From positions 1 to 64,000 of the forward strand of contig NZ_JACSIT010000100.1 of NCBI RefSeq assembly GCF_014349155.1: a DNA stretch of 64,000 nucleotides, given 5' to 3'. This DNA comes from Neolewinella lacunae (lineage in GTDB: Bacteria > Bacteroidota > Bacteroidia > Chitinophagales > Saprospiraceae). The translations under genes were made by a program, and so were the position numbers. A model generated the notes under the pieces. It had not been told where the DNA came from. It saw only the letters and a list, made by a program, of their open reading frames with translations, and did not search any database. Below, piece after piece: positions 23,987-30,720 of this stretch (position 1 is its first letter; the number at the start of each line of letters is the position of its first letter).

Positions 23987-24856
23987 TCAGGGCTTCTTTT
24001 TGCGTTGCTGCGCTTCGCGTTCGCGGATCCAGTTCAGGGTCAGTTGGGCGGCGGGGACGACCATATTGCCGTGGTTAAAGCCCGCCAGTTCGTGCAGGGT
24101 GGCATCGGGGTGGCCACTGGCTACGAGCATGCGCCAGAAGTAGGCCGTCTCTTCGTAGCGGCCGAAGAGCTCCTTTTCGCGGTCGCCGGTAATCAGGACG
24201 ATGGGCAGTGGACTGATGCGGAGGTGGGATAGGGGGGCATACTGGTCGACGCGGACATCGTTCCAGGCCAGGCCGTTTTCCTTGCGGGCGGTAAAGTGGG
24301 AAATGGTGTGTCCGCTGAAGGAGAGGAGCCCGGCCAGGCTATCGGGATGTTCGCCGTGGGCGGCCAGGTAGGTAGTGTCAAGCGCAACCATGCTGGCCAG
24401 GTAGCCCCCCGCGCTGTGGCCGGTAATGTAAATCCGCGCCGGGTCTCCGCCGTAATCGCCGATGTGCTGCAGCGTCCAGGCGATGGCGGCAGCGGCGTCT
24501 TCGGTGTACACGGGGTTTTTTACCCGGGGGGATAGGCGGTAATTGGCGCTCACCACGGCCACGCCGGCGTTCTCCCAGGCGTTCAGAAAGTGTTTTTCGC
24601 CCGCTTCGAGTCCGCCGCCATGGAAGAAAACAATGGTGGCAAAGCCGCTGCTGTCGGTGGGGTAGTATAGGTCGAGCTTACAGCGCTCGCGTGCGTAGGG
24701 GTCGGCACTTTCCGGACGGTAGGGCAGGTCGTAGAGGGTTCGGTAAGCACTCGAACCGGAAGTTTGGGCGCGGACGCAGGTGCTCCCCCCCAACCCCCCG
24801 AAGGGGGGAGTAGGGACAAAGGAGCAAAGGAGAAGGAGGAGCGGGAGGATTTTCAT
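23987..24856 (-). CDS. Exported alpha/beta hydrolase (carboxylesterase-like)
   Basis: A 289-residue esterase/lipase-type hydrolase. A signal peptide (MKILPLLLLLCSFV) is followed by PPFGGLGGSTCVRAQT, which is encoded by a copy of the dispersed composite repeat (24767-24808). The catalytic domain then has the oxyanion motif FFHGGGLEAG, the nucleophile elbow GHSAGGY (Ser near 149), an acid in ITGDREKE and a His in GFNHGNM. This pattern fits the BD-FAE/kynurenine formamidase-like group; the substrate is unknown. The repeat lies between signal peptide and mature domain, where extra residues are probably tolerated. Confidence 0.85.
   Translation of the reverse strand: MKILPLLLLLCSFVPTPPFGGLGGSTCVRAQTSGSSAYRTLYDLPYRPESADPYARERCKLDLYYPTDSSGFATIVFFHGGGLEAGEKHFLNAWENAGVAVVSANYRLSPRVKNPVYTEDAAAAIAWTLQHIGDYGGDPARIYITGHSAGGYLASMVALDTTYLAAHGEHPDSLAGLLSFSGHTISHFTARKENGLAWNDVRVDQYAPLSHLRISPLPIVLITGDREKELFGRYEETAYFWRMLVASGHPDATLHELAGFNHGNMVVPAAQLTLNWIREREAQQRKKKP
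24767..24808 (-). repeat. Composite repeat read through by the esterase gene
   Basis: On the minus strand: CTCCCCCCTTCGGGGGG, a TTGGGGGGG tract, then GCACCTGCGTCCGCGCC (one change from the core). All of it is in frame within the N-terminus of the hydrolase. Confidence 0.8.
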
Positions 24857-25012
24857 GCCCGCTAAGCTAGGGAATCGGGGCGAAGCTTTTCATTTTTTTG
24901 AACTACTTAGATTTGGGGAGCTGCGCTCCCTTTTTTTGAACCACTAAGAACATGAAGAGGGACTAAGGCCAAAAGGAAGCAGTCGCCGTGCAACGGCTCT
25001 ACCATTTTTGAA

Positions 25013-25090
25013 CCACTAAGGACACGAAGAGGCACTAAGAATTTTGTCACAAACTCTTAGTGCCCTTAGTGTACTTCGTGTCATTAGTGG
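25013..25090. repeat. Long imperfect inverted repeat of CACTAAG/CTTAGTG type
   Basis: The left arm (25013-25040) and right arm (25055-25090) pair over 27 positions apart from an 8-nt bulge and one mismatch. The related CACTAAGAACATG at 24943 and a CCGTGCAACGG hairpin at 24985 lie beside it. It may terminate the protease transcript. Confidence 0.7.
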
Positions 25091-25127
25091 TGAAAACAGA
25101 GGAGCGAAGCTCCTGGCATAAATTGGT

Positions 25128-26648
25128 CTAGGGCGTCACGATGATCCGGCGGGTAACCAGCCGGTCGTTGAGTTGAAGCCGCAGGAAGTAGATGCCGGCG
25201 GGAAGCGCTCCGGTTTCGAGGCGTTCGTTGAATCCGCTGGCGCTCAGGCTCAGTCCACGGCGGGCGTGTAAAACCTGGCCGGTGGCGCTGATGAGTTCGT
25301 AGCTGAGGGTACCGCTAAGGCCCAGGTCGCGGCCCTGAATGCGGAGCTGCTGTCCACCGGATACGGGGTTGGGGGAAACGGTGATGGTGGCATCGAGGGC
25401 GGGGTCAATGCTGGCCACGGTAAATTCGCCGTTGCGGAAGCGGAAAACCTCACCGAAATCGCCGTCCACAACGTAGCGGTTGACGGGGCGGACGCGCCAG
25501 AAGTAGCGGGCGCGGGAAATAAGTCCTTCGGTAATCAGGGCACTGGTATCGCTGGTGATGAAAGAATTGAGAATTGCACCGTTGAAATTGGTCGTGCGGT
25601 TCATCTGGACGATGTAGAAATCGGCGTTCGGCACGCTGCTCCAGGTGAGGACGACGGAATCGGAGAAGGGCAGGGTGGCGTTGTCTTCGGGCAGCAGGAG
25701 GGTGAGGTCTTCCACGTTGGCTCCTACGGTGGAGGCACCGGCGTTGCTGACCAGACCGATGCGGCCATCCAGGTTGGTCAGCATGGCTGCCTTTTGGTCT
25801 TCGGTAAAGCTCTCTACGCAGTTATCCAGCGCGTAAGACATGATGTTGCTGGCCGGAACGGCAAAGCGAACGGAATCGGGGTCGGTGAGGCTGTCCCGGT
25901 AAAAGCCGAGGCCGTTGCAACCCCAACGCTCCATCAGAAAATCGGGGGGCGTATCGCAAAAACCGTCGGCGGCCGTTGCGCAGTTGCTGCCGTCCACTTT
26001 TTCTACCTCCACATTAGCGTTGTTGAAAAAGAGAGTAGTGGGCGCGCGTTCGGTCAGCTCGATGTCGGCAATTCGTTCAATGCTTTCCCAGCCATAAAAA
26101 GTGTGGGGAAGGCTGAGGTAGTGACCTACTTCGTGGCTCCAGGTGCGGTCCCCGGCTCCGAGGCAGTTTTTACCTAGTGCGATGGCGTCCCGCGAAGGGC
26201 TGTAGTAACCACAGGCACCGGCGGGGTTTTCTACGACGTAGGTATTGAAGGTGTTGAAGACGTTGTTCTGGGACATCATCTGACGGCCAGTGGCAAAGTC
26301 GTGGTTATTGTAGCGGGTATTGTTGATGTAGCGGAAGTCTCCCTTGATGAAGAACTGGATGTTCATGTCCCGGAAATCGTTGTTCAGCAGGATCATTGAG
26401 TTGAGGAAGCGGACGGGATCGATGTATCCCACGCCGTTGTCGTCGCCCACCAGAAAAACCGTCATGGGCACGTACTGGGTGTTGGCAGATTTGGGCACGG
26501 GGGCGATTTCTCCAGCCTGGTAGCGCTTGAGCCACTCGGATTTTCCGACGGTGGCACATTCACGGTCGCCGGTAAAGCGCTGGGCGGAGAGGGCGCTGTG
26601 GAAGGTCGTCAGCAGGGTAAGCGCGAGGCAAAGACGGAGTATGGTCAT
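25128..26648 (-). CDS. Secreted M43 (pappalysin-type) metalloprotease with T9SS sorting domain
   Basis: A 506-residue exported protease. The start at 26648 gives the signal peptide MTILRLCLALTLLTTFHSALSAQ; the frame is open 24 bp further 5'. The catalytic domain (about 50-300) contains the zinc site HEVGHYLSLPH (near 168), with the third His as in metzincins. A fibronectin-III-like domain follows (about 315-400, ADFYIVQMNRTTNF, YFWRVRPVNRY). The last 80 residues (VSPNPVSGGQQLRI ... GIYFLRLQLNDRLVTRRIIV) form a type-A C-terminal sorting domain for the type IX secretion system, so the protein is probably exported to the surface or medium to degrade protein. Confidence 0.9.
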   Translation of the reverse strand: MTILRLCLALTLLTTFHSALSAQRFTGDRECATVGKSEWLKRYQAGEIAPVPKSANTQYVPMTVFLVGDDNGVGYIDPVRFLNSMILLNNDFRDMNIQFFIKGDFRYINNTRYNNHDFATGRQMMSQNNVFNTFNTYVVENPAGACGYYSPSRDAIALGKNCLGAGDRTWSHEVGHYLSLPHTFYGWESIERIADIELTERAPTTLFFNNANVEVEKVDGSNCATAADGFCDTPPDFLMERWGCNGLGFYRDSLTDPDSVRFAVPASNIMSYALDNCVESFTEDQKAAMLTNLDGRIGLVSNAGASTVGANVEDLTLLLPEDNATLPFSDSVVLTWSSVPNADFYIVQMNRTTNFNGAILNSFITSDTSALITEGLISRARYFWRVRPVNRYVVDGDFGEVFRFRNGEFTVASIDPALDATITVSPNPVSGGQQLRIQGRDLGLSGTLSYELISATGQVLHARRGLSLSASGFNERLETGALPAGIYFLRLQLNDRLVTRRIIVTP

Positions 26649-26671
26649 TAGATTACGGTCATGATTTGCCA

Positions 26672-26679
26672 CAAAAGTA
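26672..26679 (-). promoter_or_regulatory. Bacteroidota -7 element TACTTTTG (minus strand)
   Basis: An exact TAnnTTTG match 23 bp before the preferred protease start, which supports that start over the upstream ATG at 26672. Confidence 0.45.
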
Positions 26680-26804
26680 AGTATTCTGTCAGGGCCTTAC
26701 CGTCTTGGCCACGGCATTTGCGTCAGTACGCGCAATTTTATCTACTTTCGTGCCACTTTTAGCGAACAGCCGAAACCGTACGGCGGAAAAAGTTAACCTG
26801 TAAC

Positions 26805-27737
26805 ATGAGTAAAGTAACCGTAGTTGGTGCCGGAAACGTAGGTGCCACCGTTGCCAATGTGTTGGCCCACAATGACCTGGTCCGGGAAATTGTCATTCTT
26901 GACATAAAGGGCGATCTGGCCAAGGGCAAAGCCCTGGATACCTACCAGCAAGCTGGCGTTGATAATTTCAGCACCCGCCTGGTGGGTTCCGATGACTACG
27001 CGGCCACGGCCGATAGCGACATCGTGGTCATCACCGCCGGTATCCCCCGCAAGCCGGGGATGAGCCGCGACGACTTGATCAGCACCAATGCCAAGATCGT
27101 CACGATGGTGACCCGCTCCATCATGGAGCACAGTAAAAACCCCATCATCATTGTCGTGTCCAATCCACTCGACGTGATGACCTACGCCGCCTACAAGGCC
27201 AGCGGCTTGCCCAAGAGCCGCGTGTTTGGCATGGCGGGTATTCTGGATACGGCCCGCTTCCGGTCCTTCCTAGCCGAGGCACTCGACGTCAGCCCCAAAG
27301 ACATCCAGGCGATGCTCCTCGGTGGCCACGGCGATACGATGGTGCCCCTGCCCCGCTACACGAGCGTCTCGGGCATTCCCGTAACGGAACTCATCGACGC
27401 CGATAAGCTCGAAGCCATCGTTGACCGCACCAAGAAAGGCGGCGGTGAGTTGGTGGCCCTCATGGGTACCTCCGCCTGGTATGCCCCCGGTGCGGCGGCC
27501 GCCCAGATGGTGGCCTCCATTCTCCGCGATGAGCGCCGCATCTTCCCCTGCTGCGCCCTCCTCGAAGGCGAGTACGGCCAGGACGGGCTCTTCCTCGGCG
27601 TTCCCGTCAAACTCGGTACCAACGGCATCGAACAACTCCTCGAACTTCAACTCAACGACGAGGAAATGGCGCTGCTCAATGACTCCGCCGACGCCGTCCG
27701 CGAAGTCCTCGATGTGTACAAGGCCATGGACGTCTGA
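26805..27737 (+). CDS. mdh: Malate dehydrogenase
   Basis: A 310-residue NAD-dependent enzyme interconverting malate and oxaloacetate in the TCA cycle. NAD-binding motif VVGAGNVGATVANVL at the N-terminus, with an Asp after strand 2 (ILDIKGD) favouring NAD. Substrate arginines are in AGIPRKPGMSRDDL, the second of which selects malate over lactate. The catalytic His is in GGHGDTMVP. Length matches the LDH-like bacterial form. A possible weak promoter, TTTG (26717-26720) and TACTTTCG (26743-26750), lies upstream. Followed by a terminator; single-gene unit. Confidence 0.96.
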   Translation: MSKVTVVGAGNVGATVANVLAHNDLVREIVILDIKGDLAKGKALDTYQQAGVDNFSTRLVGSDDYAATADSDIVVITAGIPRKPGMSRDDLISTNAKIVTMVTRSIMEHSKNPIIIVVSNPLDVMTYAAYKASGLPKSRVFGMAGILDTARFRSFLAEALDVSPKDIQAMLLGGHGDTMVPLPRYTSVSGIPVTELIDADKLEAIVDRTKKGGGELVALMGTSAWYAPGAAAAQMVASILRDERRIFPCCALLEGEYGQDGLFLGVPVKLGTNGIEQLLELQLNDEEMALLNDSADAVREVLDVYKAMDV

Positions 27738-27774
27738 TCCGGCAGCCGCTCGTTTACTACCCAGGACTTTATAT

Positions 27775-27824
27775 ACACTGCACTTTTCTCCAGCCCATGG
27801 CCGGAGGGAGGTGCAGTGTTGTTT
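27775..27824 (+). terminator. Intrinsic terminator after mdh
   Basis: ACACTGCAC (27775-27783) pairs perfectly with GTGCAGTGT (27811-27819), an inner CTCC/GGAG stem helps, and TGTTTT follows. Confidence 0.75.
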
Positions 27825-28010
27825 TGGGGTGGTTCGAATGTAAGCGGGTCTTTCGGGGCGCTTTACTGACCAGGGCGTCCAGATCCACTTTTTTTGGGGA
27901 ACACAAACCGCGTTAAAAGCAGGTGTTTGGCGTGGTACCGACCATTGGAACAGCACGCTTCCCATCCATCCTCATGGGTGGCCAATTTCAATGCCGAGCG
28001 AAAAACTTAT

Positions 28011-28039
28011 CTACACCTGTAGGTAATCTTTGCTACATT
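28011..28039 (+). promoter_or_regulatory. Palindrome plus TACATTTG promoter
   Basis: CTACACCTGTAG (28011-28022) is a near-perfect palindrome (CTACA/TGTAG arms), 9 bp before an exact -7 element TACATTTG (28032-28039). It sits about where a regulator would cover the -33 region. The start codon is 10 bp beyond. Confidence 0.5.
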
Positions 28040-28049
28040 TGTTCACCAA

Positions 28050-28982
28050 ATGTCCAAAATGAGGAAAATCTACTACCTACTTCTCCTGGCTGCGGGGGCT
28101 ACTTCCTATCTGTCTGCCCAGACGCCCAGCGACGCCATACTGATGAAAGGCAACCAGGCCTGCGTCTTACTGGAATACTCTTTTGCGAGCTTCGATCATT
28201 ACTGGGAAGGTGAGGTGAAGCGCAACAACCAGACCATCGAAACGGTCCACCGCCGGAGCGCCATGCCTATGGTGGCCATTGGCCTGTGGGACAACCTGAA
28301 CATCTACGCTGGGGTCCCGTACGTAAAGACCTGGTCGACGGAGCCCAACGGGGGCAACTTTGCCGGAGCGAGTGGCCTGCAAGACCTGACCCTGGCGGCG
28401 AAGTACCGCTGGCTGAACAAAACCCTCAACAAGGGAGAATTGGTGGGGCTTGCCACACTTGGCTTTTCCACGCCGATTTCCAACTATCTGCCCGACTACC
28501 AACCGTACAGCATTGGGATCGGTGCGCCCGAACTGTCTTATCGCGCTATCCTGGAATACCAGCACAGCAGCAAGTGGTTTGTCCGGGGCGCTGGTGCCTA
28601 CCTGTGGCGGGGCTACGCCGAGGCGGAGAGGGAATACTACTACAATGACGGGAGTTATTATACCCCATGGATGGATGTTCCCAGTGCCTTCACTTTGGAG
28701 GCAGTGGCGGGAAAGTGGTTCCTGGCCGATGCGCTGAGAGTTCAGTTGAGTTACATCGCTTCCCGCTCCTTGAGCGGAGACGACATCCGATCTTACAACG
28801 CCCCCCAGCCCACCAACCGGGTGAACTTTGGGCGGGTTGGCCTGATGGCGCAGTATTATTTCCCCCAGGTAAAGGGCCTTGGCGTAGTGGCGTACCACAA
28901 TCGCATCGTCGACGGGCGCAATGCTCCTGAGATGATTACTACCGGCCTGGGGTTGACCTATTTCTTTAACTACCGAAAATAA
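28050..28982 (+). CDS. Outer-membrane beta-barrel protein, function unknown
   Basis: A 310-residue exported protein. The signal peptide ends near YLSAQT. The rest alternates polar and aromatic residues in short beta strands (MPMVAIGLWDNLNIYAGVPYV, LQDLTLAAKYRWL, LSYRAILEYQHSSKWFVRGAGAYL) and ends in LGLTYFFNYRK, as in barrels of the phenol-degradation MetA-pathway/transporter-like type. No specific substrate is indicated. ATG at 28059 is an alternative start. It is followed after 7 bp by the haloperoxidase-like lipoprotein gene, with which it is probably co-transcribed. Confidence 0.65.
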   Translation: MSKMRKIYYLLLLAAGATSYLSAQTPSDAILMKGNQACVLLEYSFASFDHYWEGEVKRNNQTIETVHRRSAMPMVAIGLWDNLNIYAGVPYVKTWSTEPNGGNFAGASGLQDLTLAAKYRWLNKTLNKGELVGLATLGFSTPISNYLPDYQPYSIGIGAPELSYRAILEYQHSSKWFVRGAGAYLWRGYAEAEREYYYNDGSYYTPWMDVPSAFTLEAVAGKWFLADALRVQLSYIASRSLSGDDIRSYNAPQPTNRVNFGRVGLMAQYYFPQVKGLGVVAYHNRIVDGRNAPEMITTGLGLTYFFNYRK

Positions 28983-28989
28983 TCCAAGT

Positions 28990-30531
28990 GTGAAGGGTTT
29001 TAAAAATAAAATTATCCTCAGCGTAATGGTTGCGTTCGCCTTTTTCTCTTGTGAAAAAGACCTGCCAACCTATTACGAATTTCAGGGCTATGAATTCGCT
29101 TCCGTCGATCCCACCGGTGGGAATTGGAAGCCCATCTTAATCAACAGTGGTGCCGACATCAGCCTCCCCACGCCGAGTGCTCCCGGCTCTCCGGCGTACT
29201 TGCAGGAGATTGAGGACTTAAAAGAGCAGGTCGCCCGGATGACCGAAGTTGAAACTAAGGCCGTTACGTACTGGACGCAGAACCCCATCATCCGCTGGAA
29301 TGAAATTGCCCTGGAACTGGTGGCCAAATACAACCTGATTCCCGGGCCTAACCCGGATGGCTCCTACACCCTGCCTAATCCGGCCAACCCCAACGGTCCG
29401 CCCGCCTTCCCCTTTGCCCACCCACCGTACGCGGTGCGGGCACTGGCGTACTTATCGGTGGCGCAGTTCGATGGCTTGATCTCCGCGTGGCACCATAAGT
29501 TTGCGTTCAACCGCGACGCGCCCTTTGTACAGGACCCCAGCATTAAGGCGACTTACGTTGGCAATATCATCCCTTCCTACCCGTCGGATGGAGCGGTGGT
29601 CGCCTCGGTCTCCCGGCAAATCCTGACGCAGATGTTCCCCCTCGAAGCTGAATATCTGGCGGAAAGAGAAGCGGAGCACCTGCGCTGCCTGTTGCTTTCG
29701 GGGGCCAACGTCCAAAGCGATATTGACGCGGGTCGGACCATCGGCCAAGCCATCTCCGGCATCGCCCTGGCCCGTGCTGCCAGCGACGGCATGAGAAATG
29801 CACAAGCACCAAAGCCTGTGTCAGATTCTATCGCACAGGCGGCTTTAGATCGTTTCGGTTGGGAATGGATCAACCGGGAGTTGCCGCAGCGCCCCGTTGG
29901 CCTGACCCCGCTTTACGGCAAGGTCAGGATGTGGAGCGTAGACAATGTGGAGCAAACCCGCCCCATTCCTCCCCCGGCCATCGGATCACCGGAATACCTG
30001 GCGGACGTGGCCATCCTCAAGGATTTCGCCGCCAACGTGACCCAGGAAAGAAGGAGAATTGCCAATTTTTGGCAAGACGGTTTAGGTACTTACACCCCAC
30101 CGGGGCACTGGAATGAGTTTGCCAAAGAATTCATTGTGAAGTACCGGCTCAATCCGCTGCGGTCGGCCCGCACTTTTGCCTACCTCAATATGGCAATGAT
30201 GGACGGCGGCATCAGTTGCTGGGATGCGAAATACTACTACCACTACCCCCGGCCCATTCAGGTAATTGATGGTTTTACGACCATCGCAGGGACGCCCAAC
30301 TTCCCGGCTTATACCTCCGGGCACAGCGTTTTTTCCGCCGCTGGCGCGGAAGTCCTGGCCTACATTTTCCCATCGGAAGCCCAATTGGTACGGGGCTGGG
30401 CCGAGGAGGCCGCCATCTCGCGGGTTTACGGCGGCATTCACTGGACCTTTGACGCCACTGTCGGCACCGCCCAGGGAATTGACGTGGCTGGATATACCAT
30501 TGAGGTGGCGCGTAATGATGGAGCGGATTGA
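28990..30531 (+). CDS. Vanadium-dependent haloperoxidase-like PAP2 lipoprotein
   Basis: A 513-residue protein with a GTG start and a lipoprotein signal (AFAFFSCEK, lipid-modified Cys near residue 20). The C-terminal 150 residues carry the PAP2/vanadium haloperoxidase site: Lys in DAKYYYHYPRP, Arg in the same block, SGHS (YTSGHSVFSAAG) and Arg and His in SRVYGGIHWTFD. All vanadate/phosphate ligands expected for the family are present. These enzymes oxidise halides with peroxide or hydrolyse phosphate esters; sequence alone does not decide which. A receptor of FecA type follows after two hairpins. Confidence 0.8.
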   Translation: MKGFKNKIILSVMVAFAFFSCEKDLPTYYEFQGYEFASVDPTGGNWKPILINSGADISLPTPSAPGSPAYLQEIEDLKEQVARMTEVETKAVTYWTQNPIIRWNEIALELVAKYNLIPGPNPDGSYTLPNPANPNGPPAFPFAHPPYAVRALAYLSVAQFDGLISAWHHKFAFNRDAPFVQDPSIKATYVGNIIPSYPSDGAVVASVSRQILTQMFPLEAEYLAEREAEHLRCLLLSGANVQSDIDAGRTIGQAISGIALARAASDGMRNAQAPKPVSDSIAQAALDRFGWEWINRELPQRPVGLTPLYGKVRMWSVDNVEQTRPIPPPAIGSPEYLADVAILKDFAANVTQERRRIANFWQDGLGTYTPPGHWNEFAKEFIVKYRLNPLRSARTFAYLNMAMMDGGISCWDAKYYYHYPRPIQVIDGFTTIAGTPNFPAYTSGHSVFSAAGAEVLAYIFPSEAQLVRGWAEEAAISRVYGGIHWTFDATVGTAQGIDVAGYTIEVARNDGAD

Positions 30532-30577
30532 GCGGTGTTTTACTGCGTAGCCAAGCACACAACAGCGCTGTAGACCT

Positions 30578-30641
30578 CGTTGGGACTTTGGTAAATTTGT
30601 CCGGAAGTTCTCTTTACGGCCGGAAGACCAAAGTCCCAACG
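30578..30641. terminator. 64-bp hairpin with 15-bp perfect arms
   Basis: CGTTGGGACTTTGGT at 30578-30592 is exactly complementary to 30627-30641. An inner CCGG/CCGG pairing can extend it. There is no T-run, so it may be a repeat-derived structure or part of the terminator that follows. Confidence 0.5.
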
Positions 30642-30652
30642 AACTTTTGAAT

Positions 30653-30685
30653 GCGGGCTACCCCACCTGGGGAGCCTGCATTTTT
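30653..30685 (+). terminator. Intrinsic terminator before the FecA-like receptor
   Basis: GCGGGCT-ACCCC pairs with GGGGAGCCTGC around ACCT, followed by ATTTTT. It separates the 28050-30531 unit from the receptor gene. Confidence 0.75.
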
Positions 30686-30720
30686 GTGAATGGGCTTCGG
30701 CCAAGAATAAAAAATGCACA

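Larger units (their letters stand above)
27738..28049. other. 312-bp intergenic region mdh / outer-membrane barrel gene
   Basis: It contains the mdh terminator and, at its right end, a candidate operator-promoter. Nothing else is recognised between about 27830 and 28010. Confidence 0.6.
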
